A stretch of 64,000 nt of DNA from Streptomyces sp. ISL-43 (GCF_018614195.1 NZ_JAGGOT010000035.1:123708-187707); one strand, 5' to 3'; shown: positions 1-8,680, counted from the stretch's first letter. Made by a program: numbers and translations. Notes: a model not told the origin generated them from the letters alone.

Positions 1-269
1 CCTACGCGGCAGCCAAGGCCGCCGCCTGGGCGCTGACCGACGCCGCCCGCGAGGAGCTGGCGCCCCGCGGCATCACCGTCTCCGCACTGCACGTCGGATA
101 CATGGACACCGACATGGCCAGTGTCGTCCCGGCGGATCAGAAGGCCGACCCCGCCGACGTCGCCGTCCAGGCCCTGGACGGCATCGAGCAGGGCCTGCCC
201 GAGATCCTCGCCGACGACGTCACCCGGCTCGTCAAGCAGGGCCTGGCGCTGGCGCCGAACGCGTCGTGA
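1..269 (+). CDS. Short-chain dehydrogenase/reductase, C-terminal part
   Basis: The reading frame is already open at the window edge and stops with TGA at 267-269. The first whole codon in frame (3-5) encodes Tyr, and the protein opens YAAAK, which is the YxxxK catalytic motif of the classical SDR family. It continues with the usual 'ELAPRGITVSALHVGYMDTDM' type segment that follows helix F in these enzymes. About 89 residues are visible; the Rossmann half with the TGxxxGxG nucleotide motif lies upstream of the window. It should be a cytosolic NAD(P)(H)-dependent oxidoreductase; the substrate cannot be read. It is directly followed by a decayed oxidoreductase on the same strand, so the two may once have formed an operon. 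Confidence 0.85.
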   Translation, partial: YAAAKAAAWALTDAAREELAPRGITVSALHVGYMDTDMASVVPADQKADPADVAVQALDGIEQGLPEILADDVTRLVKQGLALAPNAS

Positions 270-301
270 GCGCCGGGCCCACGAGAAGGACGGAGACGAC
301 G

Positions 302-1155
302 ATGAGGGCCTTCATGGTCGAGCGCTACGGCGACCGAGCCGGGCCGCGCGCCGCTGAGGCGCCGCAGCCGCGCCTGGGCGCGGACGACGTCCTGGTCCGG
401 ATCCACGCGGCGGGCGTCAACCCGATCGACCTCAAGATCCGGGACGGGGAGTTCAAGGCGATCCTGCCGTACGGGGTCCCGTTCATCCTGGGCAGCGATC
501 TTGCCGGGACAGTGATCGAGACGGGTCCGGCCGTGACACGGTTCGCGGTGGGCGACGAGGTCTACGCGCGGCCCGACAAGGACCGGATCGGCACGTTCGC
601 CGAGCGCATCGCGGTACGCCAGGACGGCGTGGCGCACAAACCGGCCACGCTGACGATGGACGAGGCCGCGTCCCTCCCCCTGCTCGCCCTGACCTCGTGG
701 CAGGCTCTGGTCGAGCGGGCGCACGTGCGGCCGGGCCAGAAGGCCCTCGTACACGCAGGCTCCGGCGGCGTCGGCACCATCGCCATCCAATGGGCGAAGT
801 GCCTGGGCGCCCACGTGGCCACGACCACCAGCGCGGCCGACATCGACCTCGTGAGGAGCCTGGGCGCGGACACGGTCGTCGACTACAGGCATCAGGCGTT
901 CCGAGACGGACCTGCACGACTACGTCGTCGTCCTCGACCCGCTCGGCGCCGAGAAAGGTCATCAGCATCGCCGGAACTCCCGACGCCGCCTTCGCCAGGG
1001 AGCTGGGAGCCAACCCCCTCCTGCGGACGGCCATGGCCGCGCTGAGCTTCCGTACCCGGCGCCGTCACGTGACGTACGAGTTCCTGTTCATGAAGGCGAG
1101 CGGGAACCAGCTGTGCGAGTTCACCGCCGGGAAGGTCGTCGTCAGCATGGCGTGA
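302..1155 (+). pseudogene. Zinc-type/quinone-reductase oxidoreductase, frameshifted and internally deleted
   Basis: The start is ATG 302 behind an AGGACGGAGA site. Residues 1-200 read as a normal medium-chain reductase: GroES-like fold with GVNPIDLKIRDG, then the nucleotide-binding stretch GSGGVGTIAIQWAK. Coding then moves through three frames. Near 900 it shifts into a frame giving ETDLHDYVVVLDPLGAEK. Near 955 it jumps into a third frame giving VISIAGTPDAAFARELGANP and YEFLFMKASGNQL, ending KVVVSMA at 1155. Compared with the family as I remember it, roughly 12-16 residues are missing before VISIAG and about 40 before KVVVSMA. Two deletions plus frameshifts make a dead gene much more likely than a sequencing error. 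Confidence is high that it is broken, moderate on the exact lost lengths. Confidence 0.8.
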
Positions 1156-1245
1156 CACAGCCGCTCGAAGGCCCGCGCCGACGGCCGGCCGACGCCCCAC
1201 AAGCCCGTGGAACCACCACGAAAATGATCAACTCTCCAGGAGTTC

Positions 1246-2064
1246 ATGATGACCACGAACCGTCCGGTAGCACTCGTCACAGGGGCATCGTCCGGTATTG
1301 GGCAAGCCGCCGCTCTCGCGCTCGTCGAAGCCGGCTTCGAGGTGGTCGGCACCAGCCGCGACACCTCCAAGGTCACCCCGCGCGACGGCGTGACCTTCCT
1401 CGACCTCGACGTGACCAGTGATGCGTCGGTCACCACGCTGGTCGAGCAGGTCATCGAACGGTTCGGCCGGATCGACGTCCTGGTCAACAACGCCGGAATC
1501 GGCTCGACAGGCGCCGCCGAGGAGACCTCTTTGGGCCAGGACCAGCGTGTCTTCGACATCAACCTCTTCGGCGTCATCCGCATGACGAAGGCCGTCCTGC
1601 CGCACATGCGGGCCCAGCGCCGCGGGCGCATCATCAACATGTCGTCGATCTACGGGTTCATCCCCCAGCCCTACATGGCCGTCTACGTCGCGTCCAAGCA
1701 CGCGGTCGAGGGGTACTCCGAGTCCCTGGACCACGAGGTCCGCGAGCACGGCGTGCGAGTCCTCCTCGTCGAGCCCGGTGGGACCAACACGGCGTTCGAA
1801 GGGAACATCGTGCAGCCCGACGCGCCGCTGCCGGTCTACGCCGAACAGCGGCGCGTCACCGACCAGGTGGTGGCGCAAGCGGTCAAGGGCGGAGACGCCC
1901 CCACCACCGTCGCCCGGGCGATCGTCACAGCGGCCACCACCCCCAAGCCGAAGCCGCGCTACACCGCCGGCCCCTTCGCCAGGCGTCTCAGCGTGCTGCG
2001 CCGCCTCGCTCCGGCGCGGGTCTTCGACCAGCAGATCCGCAAGTTCAACAAGCTGGCAGGCTGA
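1246..2064 (+). CDS. SDR family oxidoreductase
   Basis: This intact 272-residue classical short-chain dehydrogenase starts at ATG 1246 (an adjacent ATG at 1249 is possible) behind CCAGGAG. The N-terminal Rossmann motif TGASSGIG is at about residues 12-19, the NNAG motif near residue 83, the catalytic Ser in NMSSIYG near 140, and YVASK around 152-156. The C-terminal 70 residues carry the extra helical segment seen in the SDR subgroup annotated as oxidoreductases with PKPRYTAGP-like tails. It is predicted to be cytosolic and NADP(H)-dependent with unknown substrate. It is the only intact gene inside a 5 kb patch of broken ones, so it may be under independent selection. Confidence 0.88.
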   Translation: MMTTNRPVALVTGASSGIGQAAALALVEAGFEVVGTSRDTSKVTPRDGVTFLDLDVTSDASVTTLVEQVIERFGRIDVLVNNAGIGSTGAAEETSLGQDQRVFDINLFGVIRMTKAVLPHMRAQRRGRIINMSSIYGFIPQPYMAVYVASKHAVEGYSESLDHEVREHGVRVLLVEPGGTNTAFEGNIVQPDAPLPVYAEQRRVTDQVVAQAVKGGDAPTTVARAIVTAATTPKPKPRYTAGPFARRLSVLRRLAPARVFDQQIRKFNKLAG

Positions 2065-2308
2065 GACCCCTTGCACGACAGTCGGCGGTTCGTCCGCGCA
2101 TCACTGCCGGGCTGCGTCTGACGGAGAACTGGCGCGTTGTGATCGGAAGATTGCTGATGCCCGTGGACCCGCTCCGCGGCATCGCGCTCCTGGTGCGATG
2201 ACCCGGATCCCTGCCTACCGTGGAAGAACGCGGGCTCACCCGTCGGCGCCTGGTGGCCACGACGTGCGAGCGCCGGCCTAAACCCCCGAACCCGGAGAGC
2301 GAGCTGCG

Positions 2309-2979
2309 ATGGCCGAAGGACCGCAGACCGGCCCTGCCGCCCCGGCGTCCAAGGCCAGCGGCGACGTCGGACGCCGGGTGGCGGCACGACGGGAGCAGCT
2401 GCACCTCTCCTATGAGGAGCTCGGTCTGCGCACCGGCTACGCGCCCGAATACATCGAGTACGTCGAGACGGGGCCCGCGACACCCGGTATCGGCTTCCTG
2501 CTGAGCCTCGCCGATGCCCTGGAAACGACCGTCGAAGACCTCACCGGTAACCAGGCAGAGCTTCCACCCGGCATCGGCCAGGCGGCCTACCATCCCGAAC
2601 TCGTCGAGCTCGGCCCCCAGGAGTGCTGGGAGCTGCTCGCCAGCCACGGCGTGGGCCGGGTGTCCGTGAGCACCGATACCGGACCGGCCATCCTTCCGGT
2701 CAACTATCTGGCCCTCGGCGGCGAGGTCTCCTTCCGGACCTCCCCGCAGGCCGCGCCGGCCCGGGCCTCCGGCCAGGTGGTCGCCTTCGAGGTGTACCCG
2801 CTGAGGCTGGAGCGTCCTGGTGGTGGGTGACGCCCGCACTGTGCCCGAATCCCATGCCGTACAGAGACTGGAGACCCTTGCCCGCACCGCGCCCCTGGGC
2901 CGGTGGCGTGCGGAACCTGTGGATTTGTGTCTCTCCCGCCCAGGTGACCGGGCGCCGGATCCGCGTACACGGGTCGTGA
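2309..2979 (+). pseudogene. XRE helix-turn-helix plus PNPOx-like flavin-pocket protein, frameshifted
   Basis: The N-terminal frame from ATG 2309 gives a Cro/CI-type HTH (about residues 15-75: SYEELGLRTGYAPEYIEYVE) followed by a pyridoxamine-5-phosphate-oxidase-like split barrel (HGVGRVSVSTDTGPAILPVNY). That frame runs into TGA at 2830 after GQVVAFEV. The missing C-terminal barrel strands are still present in other frames. SVLVVGDARTVPESHAVQRL is readable from about 2814, and PWAGGVRNLWICVSPAQVTG, ending RRIRVHGS, from about 2895 to 2979. Together these reconstruct a family I know at roughly 220 residues. At least two frameshifts, with a small deletion after AFEV, separate the three pieces. 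Confidence 0.78.
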
Positions 2980-3001
2980 CGACGCCGCGACGGCTGGCAC
3001 T

Positions 3002-3409
3002 TCAGCGGACGACGAGCACCTCGGACACTTGCCTACGGGAAGTGGCGGGCACATCGGGGCCGTAACCGAGCCGCACGGCGACCGCTCGAACACCGCGGAC
3101 CCGCGGCCCTCGAGCTGACGCCCGCCGGAGAGGTCCCGTACCGGCGCGCGACCGTCGTAGCGCCGGGGGCCCAGCGCGGAAGGGGGGAATGCCCTCGGAC
3201 GCCCAGCGCGCCACCTCCTCCCGTACGGCGGGGGAGAGCTTCTCCGCGCGTTCGGCCTCCGATACGAGGTCGAGTAGCTCCTGCACCTGCCAGTCACCGG
3301 GGAACTCCAAGTGGGCCCCCTCGGCCCGCGCGGCACCGCGCAATCCGTCGAGCAGCTCCTGCGGGACAGTGTCGTCGCTGAAGGGTTCCCGGCTCGTATG
3401 TCGCCGGGG
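3002..3409 (-). pseudogene. Acg-family nitroreductase remnant
   Basis: On the minus strand the piece from about 3409 downward reads RRHTSREPFSDDTVPQELL and then AARAEGAHLEFPGDW, which resembles the middle of the Acg (dormancy-type FMN nitroreductase) family. The next family block, APVRDLSGGRQLEGRGSAVFE, lies in a different frame. The very C-terminus, VRLGYGPDVPATSRRQVSEV, returns to the first frame and ends at 3002. The family N-terminal FMN-binding half and the segment between AVFE and VRLGYG are missing. This is a fossil made of a frameshift and at least two deletions, not an expressed enzyme. The upstream stretch 3410-3576 shows no recognisable coding signal. Confidence 0.7.
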
Positions 3410-3576
3410 ACCCCGTTCTCCTGCCGCCATGCGGCGTCCCTCGGAGGAAGCCGCCCGGGCCCGGGGACGGCGAGCCTGCGGGCCCTCGCACCAGCAGGTG
3501 GACAGAGATGAGTAGTAGCTGCGCCGCCGGGTCTGCGGCCAAGGCCACGACCATCTCTGGCCCAGCCGTCGTGCCG

Positions 3577-3862
3577 TCACCATCTTCTGCCCGGCCGCGG
3601 GGAGCGGGCGGCGACGACCACCGAAGCCGCGGGGCCGGCGAGCAGTGTGTAGAGCGGAATGGCCGCCGGCCAGCCCTGGACCAGGGCATAGGCGTATGCG
3701 GTCAGGCTGCCCAGGAGCAGCCCGCCCATGCCGCCGATGACCCGAACTCCCCCGGCTTCAACGCGAGCTCGAAGGCGATCACGAGCGCCAATCGCAGCGC
3801 CAAGGACACGGCGTACAAAAAGCTGACGAAGCCAAACCCGACCGATCAATGTGACGAGTTCC
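3577..3862 (-). pseudogene. Probable ABC transporter permease (FtsX/MacB-type) C-terminal remnant
   Basis: The minus-strand frame ending at 3577 contains VIGGMGGLLLGSLTAYAYAL followed by VQGWPAAIPLYTLLAGPAAS. This hydrophobic pattern, a Gly-rich transmembrane helix followed by a QGWP loop and a last helix, resembles the C-terminal end of FtsX-domain permeases. The preceding sequence keeps LGAAIGAR-like residues but becomes out of frame, and no start codon or N-terminal domain can be found. I read it as the decayed tail of a permease gene. A small integral membrane protein is a weaker alternative. Confidence 0.4.
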
Positions 3863-4085
3863 CGTTCGCCTCCACCAAGGAGGGTGCCGGCAGGGGTGAC
3901 GGGAACTTCTCCGTCCGTACGTTCCGCAACCGGACAACTCCAAGTCGGGCGCGGCCCTGTCAGTGGTATGGGCAAGATCGATGAGAATGTCGGTGAGACA
4001 TGGCACTTTTCTGGGCCGGTCGACCCTAGGCGCCTACTCCGCCGGATGAGTACGGCCGCTGAGCACGTTGGCTTCGTCCTCTTGG

Positions 4086-4864
4086 TCAGTGCCAGCTCTC
4101 ACTGAGTAGGAACTCCATGCGCTCCCGAGCGAGCCGGCGAGGCTTCCGGAGAAGCTGGCGCTCGGTGAGCGGGTCAAAGTGCACATAGACCTGAGGAAGA
4201 AGCGCGGGCTGCGACATCCCGTCCGGCTCCGCGTAGCGACTGACGAAGGCGTAGAAGAGGAAGCGTTCGGCCTCGGAGGCAAGGGACCTCTTCAGTCGGT
4301 CGTGCAGCGACACTGCAACGGTGCGATCGTCGGCGTCCGCCATCTTGTTCTTCTCACGCCACCAGTCGACGAGTTCGCCCCAGGTGAGTCCGGCGTCGCC
4401 CAGCGGGCGGTCATAAACCAGGCACGCGTCTGCGTGCTCAACGATCTCGATCGCGCCGTCGATCATCTCGCTCATGATGATCTCGGCTTGTGGCCAGTGG
4501 AAGCGAAGACGATGTACTTGAGGGTGCCGTCGACGCCTCGCAGGCCGTCCGAGCGTTCGCTGGCCACCTCCAGCTCGTCCAGCCGAGCACGGATGGGATC
4601 GAACAGCTCTTGCAGGTAGCCGCGGCGCTTCGCGTAGCCGCCTCCGCCGTGCATTCCCTTCTCGATCCAGTACCGGCGAAATCCTGCATGGCTGCGAAAG
4701 GGCGGGTTGAAGTCGATGCCGTGTCTCCGCAGCACTGCCTTGAGGCAGCGCAGGAGCTCCTCACTTCCTTCGTCATCGACCTGTTCGCCGCCACTGGTGC
4801 CGAAGGCTTCCAGTCCTGCGTGAACGAAGCGGACGAGGGCCTGGGCGGCCTCCAGGTCCGGCAC
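4086..4864 (-). pseudogene. Abortive-infection/nuclease-like defence gene, frameshifted and truncated
   Basis: Two minus-strand frames (4864-4472 and 4475-4086) overlap by ATGA and could be mistaken for two coupled genes. The first ends KYIVFASTGHKP and then two frame-specific Ser before TGA. The second reads IDGAIEIVEHADACLVYDRP. One missing base at about 4478 explains the break: restoring it gives HKPEIIMSEMIDGAIEIVEH, the continuous run I remember from AbiJ-N-domain type defence proteins. The second piece continues to ALLPQVYVHFDPLTERQ and RERMEFLL, then stops at 4086. In relatives this is just where the core beta strand with VVIEVDG-like acidic residues begins. The predicted nuclease core is therefore absent. 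The gene is both frameshifted and 3'-truncated, so inactive. Confidence 0.6.
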
Positions 4865-4880
4865 GTCCTCGAGCGGGCCG

Positions 4881-5132
4881 GACCCGCCCTACGCGGCTCC
4901 CGCCCGCGCGACGGATCTGTCCAACCTGCCCCCGGCCTCCATTGAGGTCGAGTCGGCAGAGACCTTCAGGGACGAGGACGTGGCCTACGCCAATGCGATC
5001 TGGCAGGCCGGCGGCGGAGCCGAACTGTACGTATGGCCCGGGGCCTTCCACGGCTTCGACACCTTCGCGCCAGGGGCGGCTCTCAGCCGGACGCCCGCGA
5101 GGCCCGATCGCGCCCGCTTCGGCGCATCCTGA
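4881..5132 (+). pseudogene. Alpha/beta hydrolase (fold-3 esterase) C-terminal remnant
   Basis: A plus-strand frame with no usable start reads PYAAPARATDLSNLPPASIE, then SAETFRDEDVAYANAIWQAG, then ELYVWPGAFHGFDTFAP and stops at TGA 5130-5132. This matches the last 85 residues of Aes/HSL-type esterases. It includes the Asp-bearing DEDVAYA segment and the catalytic His in GAFHGFD. The nucleophile region (GDSAGG) and the N-terminal two thirds are missing. The remnant abuts the truncated defence gene on the other strand, so a deletion junction lies near 4865-4880. Confidence 0.7.
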
Positions 5133-5181
5133 CACCGTCCGGTGCGGGCGACGGCCCGGCCCGCTGAGCTCGCCTGGTCGG

Positions 5182-5814
5182 TTACGGGTGCGCTGCCGGC
5201 GGGAGGCCGCGGAGGATGAGGCGGATGCCCAAGGTGAAGCCGCGGGTGTCCAGGGCGGGGAGGCCGCCGGGGTGGGTGGCTGACGCCTGGAGGGAGGCGG
5301 ACAGGGCGGGGTAGCGGGAGGCGTAGTCCGCCGGGGGGAGGTTGAAGCCGGCGGTGAAGGTCTCCAGGGCGGAGCCGAGCACGAGGTTGTCGATGGCGGC
5401 GGCGGCCTCCGCGGCCTCGGCCGGTGAGCACCCGGAGCGGGTCAGCGCGTCGAGGAGGGCGTCGTAGCCGCGCAGAGCCTTGTCGGAGGCGACCCGGCGG
5501 CGGGCGACCAGCGGGATCATGTGCGGGTAGCGGAGGTAGACGCCCCGGTAGCCGTGGGCGTACGCGGAGATTCCTTCCACGCCGCCCGGGTCCGTCAGCG
5601 GGCCGAGGTCGATCTCGTCGTTGATCAGCTCCGCGACCGCGTCGAGCAGGTCCTCCTTGGACGCGACGTGGTGGTACAGGGAAGCCCCGCGCACCCCGAG
5701 CCGGTCGGCGATCGTGCGCATTTTCAGCGCTTCCACGCCCTGTTCGTCCAACAGGTCCAGAGCCGCGCGGGCGATGAGCGCACGGCTGAGGAGGTTCTGG
5801 CTCGGCCGTGCCAT
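5182..5814 (-). CDS. TetR/AcrR family transcriptional regulator
   Basis: I chose ATG 5814 (MARPSQNLLSR), which has an AGGGAG site just upstream; an in-frame extension to 5892 lacks one. The 210-residue protein has an N-terminal TetR HTH (IADRLGVRGASLYHHVASKE, about residues 30-50) and a helical ligand-binding C-terminal domain of the TetR_C type. It is divergent from the amino-acid permease at 5970. The 155-bp gap holds a perfect CTAAC-GCG-GTTAG inverted repeat (5907-5919), the expected operator. It most likely represses the permease and agmatine deiminase genes and itself, releasing DNA when it binds a small effector, perhaps the transported amine. The effector is inference. Confidence 0.9.
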   Translation of the reverse strand: MARPSQNLLSRALIARAALDLLDEQGVEALKMRTIADRLGVRGASLYHHVASKEDLLDAVAELINDEIDLGPLTDPGGVEGISAYAHGYRGVYLRYPHMIPLVARRRVASDKALRGYDALLDALTRSGCSPAEAAEAAAAIDNLVLGSALETFTAGFNLPPADYASRYPALSASLQASATHPGGLPALDTRGFTLGIRLILRGLPPAAHP

Positions 5815-5906
5815 CGGGGGCTCCCTCGTGTCGGGTTGCAGATTACCTGCCGGGAACGCTTCACAAGCCGTGGGGAGCACCGCTACATTCACGCCACCTC
5901 GTTTTC

Positions 5907-5919
5907 CTAACGCGGTTAG
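5907..5919. promoter_or_regulatory. TetR operator CTAAC-GCG-GTTAG
   Basis: The arms CTAAC and GTTAG are perfectly complementary around a 3-bp GCG centre. The site sits between the divergent TetR gene and the APC permease, 51 bp before the permease start, in the most AT-rich stretch of the gap. Short CTAAC/GTTAG-type repeats are a common TetR-family operator form. Confidence 0.75.
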
Positions 5920-5969
5920 ATTTAGCGCGCCGGCGCCGCCAACGGCTGCCCGCGCCCGGTGAGGTGATC

Positions 5970-7484
5970 ATGAACGACACGTCGAACCCCGATTCGGATG
6001 CCGCGCGGCTGCACGCGCTCGGCTACCGCCAGGAGCTGCGGCGCAGCCTGGGCATCATCGGGAACATATCGATGGGGTTCGCGGTGGTGTCCCCCGTCGT
6101 GGCCCTGTACGCCGTCTCCATGGTGGGAACCACGGTGGCGGGCCCGATGTGGGTGTGGGCGCTGCCGCTGGTGCTCGTCGGCCAGTGCCTGGTAGTCAAC
6201 GTCTACGCGGAGCTGACTTCGCAGTGGCCGCTGGCGGGCGGCCCGTACCAGTGGGGCAGACGCCTGCTCGGCCCGGCGTTCGGCTGGCTGGGCGGCTGGG
6301 TCTGGCAGTTCGCCGTCATGTTCGGCAACACCACGGTGGCGTACCTCGCGGCGCCCTGGGTGTACGCGCTCTTCGGGGCCGTGCCGACGCCCGGTGGGCT
6401 GGTCGCGGTGGCCGTTGCGATCCTGCTCGTGTGCATGATGGTCAACGCGTACGGGATCACCATCCTGCGCTGGTTCGTCTCGCTCGGGATCGCGGCGGAA
6501 GCGGTCGCCTCCGTACTGGTCGGCCTGATCCTGCTGCTGTTCTTCCGTGAGCACGGCTTCCCGCTGTTCACCGAGACGCTGGGCGCCGAGGCGCTGTCCG
6601 GTGGTTCCACCGTCGCCGGGTTCCTCGCGGCCGTCGCCGTCGCCGGATGGGCGTTCATCGGCTTCGACGCCTGCGTATCGACCGCGGAGGAGACCAAGGA
6701 CGCCGGCCGTCAGGTTCCGCGCGCCATGTGGTGGTCGCTGCTGAGCGTCGGCGCCGTCGTCATCCTCAACGCGATGGCCGTCGCGCTGGCGCACCCGCAT
6801 CCGGAGGCGGTGGTGGCCGGTCAGGACATCGACCCCGTCACGACGGCCGTGGTGCACGCCTTCGGCGGCTGGTCGGACAAGCCGTTCGTGGTGGTGGTCC
6901 TGATCGGGTTCCTGGCCTGCGCTATGGCCTCCCAGGGCGGGGCGGCCCGCGGCCTGTTCTCGCTCGCCCGTGACGGCGTCTTCCCGTTCTCCCGGCACGT
7001 ACGCAAGGTCAACGCGCGCAAGGCCCCCATCGGCGGCCTCGTCGCATCCACCCTCATCAGCGGGAGCGCACTCGCCCTCGGGCTCAATGCCACCGCCATC
7101 GGCAGCCTCATCTCCTTCGGCACCGCAGCCACGTACCTGCCCTTCTTCCTCGTCTCCCTCGCCGCGCTCATCGCCCGGCTGCGCGGGACCTGGGTGCCCT
7201 CCGGCCACATCCGGCAGGGCGCCAAGGGCACCGTCCTCAACGTCCTCGCCGTGGCCTGGACGGCCTTCGAAGTGGTGAACGTCTGCTGGCCGCGCACGAT
7301 CCTGGCGCCCCCGGACGCCCCCTGGTACCAGGTGTGGGCCGCCCTGCTCGGAACCGGCGTGGTGCTGGGCACGGGCCTGGTCTACCTGGCCGCACGCCGC
7401 CCGCACGACCGGCTGCGCGACGGCGCGGCGGCCTCCGCGTCGCCGCTGCCCGAGGGGCTGGAAGTCGCCGCCGAACGCCCCTGA
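5970..7484 (+). CDS. APC superfamily amino acid/amine permease
   Basis: ATG 5970 sits behind GGTGAGGTG and gives 504 residues. About twelve hydrophobic segments are visible. The first, GIIGNISMGFAVVSPVVALY, is the unwound first helix typical of amino-acid/choline or GABA permeases. The sixth-helix region has AGWAFIGFDACVSTAEETKD, the conserved GFE/D-xx-x-EE signature of the APC family. It should be a plasma-membrane importer or exchanger. The next gene encodes an exported agmatine deiminase, so an amine or amino-acid substrate related to agmatine, putrescine or N-carbamoylputrescine is a reasonable guess. The divergent TetR gene and its operator point to substrate-induced expression. The C-terminal 25 residues are cytosolic. 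Confidence 0.9.
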   Translation: MNDTSNPDSDAARLHALGYRQELRRSLGIIGNISMGFAVVSPVVALYAVSMVGTTVAGPMWVWALPLVLVGQCLVVNVYAELTSQWPLAGGPYQWGRRLLGPAFGWLGGWVWQFAVMFGNTTVAYLAAPWVYALFGAVPTPGGLVAVAVAILLVCMMVNAYGITILRWFVSLGIAAEAVASVLVGLILLLFFREHGFPLFTETLGAEALSGGSTVAGFLAAVAVAGWAFIGFDACVSTAEETKDAGRQVPRAMWWSLLSVGAVVILNAMAVALAHPHPEAVVAGQDIDPVTTAVVHAFGGWSDKPFVVVVLIGFLACAMASQGGAARGLFSLARDGVFPFSRHVRKVNARKAPIGGLVASTLISGSALALGLNATAIGSLISFGTAATYLPFFLVSLAALIARLRGTWVPSGHIRQGAKGTVLNVLAVAWTAFEVVNVCWPRTILAPPDAPWYQVWAALLGTGVVLGTGLVYLAARRPHDRLRDGAAASASPLPEGLEVAAERP

Positions 7485-7558
7485 TACGAGGGCGGCGCCG
7501 AGCCGTCGGCGCCGCCCCGCCCCCCATCCGCTCCAACTCCCCGGAGGGACACACCGCC

Positions 7559-8680
7559 ATGGACCAGCCCCGCACCACCCGCCGGATGTTCTGTGCGACC
7601 GCACTGACCGCCGCCGCGACCGTATTGCTCACCTCCCGCGGCGCCGGGCCGGCCGCGGCGCTGCCGTCCACCGGCACGCCGATCGTCCCCGCCGAGTGGG
7701 AGAGCCACTCCGGCTGCGTCATGGCCTGGCCCTGGGACCGCACGAACGGGTGGGGCGGGCTGCTCCCCCAGGTGCAGGCCGAGGTGGCCGCCGTCGCCAA
7801 GAGCATCGCGCGCTTCGAGACCGTCCTGATGTTCGCCGAACCCGGCACGACCGCCGACGCCCGTCGCCAGTGCGGGCCCTCCGTCACCGTCGTCGAGTAC
7901 CCGGTCAACGACTGCTGGACCAGGGACACCGGACCGATCTTCGCCCTGAACGCGGCCCGCACCCAGCGCACCGGTCTGGACTTCCGCTTCAACGGCTGGG
8001 GCAACAAGTACCCGTACGACAAGGACGACCTCCTGCCCGTCGGCGTCTGCAACTACCTCTCCGTACCGCGCCGGCCGGTGGACCTCGTCCTGGAGGGCGG
8101 CTCCGTCATCACCGACGGCCAGGGCACCCTCATCACCACCGAGGAATGCCTACTCAACCCGAACCGCAACCCCGGGATGACCCGCGCCCAGATCGAAGCC
8201 GCGCTGCTCGCCGCGTACGGGGCGAGCAAGGTGATCTGGCTGCCGTACGGACTGGACAACGACCTCATCACCAACGGACACGTCGACCTCGTCGCCTCCT
8301 ACCTCGGCCCCGCGCGCGTCCTGCTCCACACCCAGCCCGACACCTCCAGCCCCAACCACACGCGCATGGAGGCCAACCGGTCCGTGCTCCTGGCCGCCAC
8401 CGACGCCTGCGGACGGCCCTTCCGGATCGAGGAGCTCCACCAGCAGCCCCACTTCCAGGTGTACGGCGCGCTCGTGGACACGTTCAGCTACACGAACTAC
8501 TACCTGACCAGCGGCAGCGTCGTCGTTCCCACGGCGCAGGAGCCGGACGACGCCGCCGCGCTGTGCCGGTACGCCGAGCTCTTCCCGGGCCGGGAGATCG
8601 TCGGCATCCCGGCCCGCACCCTGGCCTGGGGTGGTGGCGGCGTCCACTGCATCACCCAGCACCTTCCCGCGGTGTCGTGA
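7559..8680 (+). CDS. Agmatine deiminase family protein, Tat-exported
   Basis: ATG 7559 follows CCGGAGGGAC and gives 373 residues. Residues 1-35 form a twin-arginine signal: TTRRMFCATALTAAA ending near PAAALP. The mature part has the peptidyl-arginine-deiminase fold signatures: HSGCVMAWPWDR, NDCWTRDTGP, FNGWGNKYPYDKDD, LEGGSVITDG, and the C-terminal catalytic Cys in GGGGVHCITQH. The family hydrolyses agmatine to N-carbamoylputrescine and ammonia, and related members act on peptidyl-arginine. Export is unusual for agmatine deiminases and suggests extracellular agmatine is processed before uptake by the upstream permease, 75 bp away. A strong hairpin follows at 8780. Peptidyl-arginine deiminase activity is the main alternative. 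Confidence 0.87.
   Translation: MDQPRTTRRMFCATALTAAATVLLTSRGAGPAAALPSTGTPIVPAEWESHSGCVMAWPWDRTNGWGGLLPQVQAEVAAVAKSIARFETVLMFAEPGTTADARRQCGPSVTVVEYPVNDCWTRDTGPIFALNAARTQRTGLDFRFNGWGNKYPYDKDDLLPVGVCNYLSVPRRPVDLVLEGGSVITDGQGTLITTEECLLNPNRNPGMTRAQIEAALLAAYGASKVIWLPYGLDNDLITNGHVDLVASYLGPARVLLHTQPDTSSPNHTRMEANRSVLLAATDACGRPFRIEELHQQPHFQVYGALVDTFSYTNYYLTSGSVVVPTAQEPDDAAALCRYAELFPGREIVGIPARTLAWGGGGVHCITQHLPAVS

Noticed and set aside
137..892. Long minus-strand frame opposite the first oxidoreductase
   Set aside because: Composition is Arg/Gly/Pro-rich with no domain pattern; it is a shadow of the plus-strand gene.
3410..3576. Open minus-strand frame with MVVALAADPAAQLLL
   Set aside because: Hydrophobic composition but no family match; likely chance or unrecognisable decay.
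4472..4864. Two ATGA-coupled defence genes
   Set aside because: A one-base repair joins them into a single continuous family sequence, so coupling is an artefact of the frameshift.
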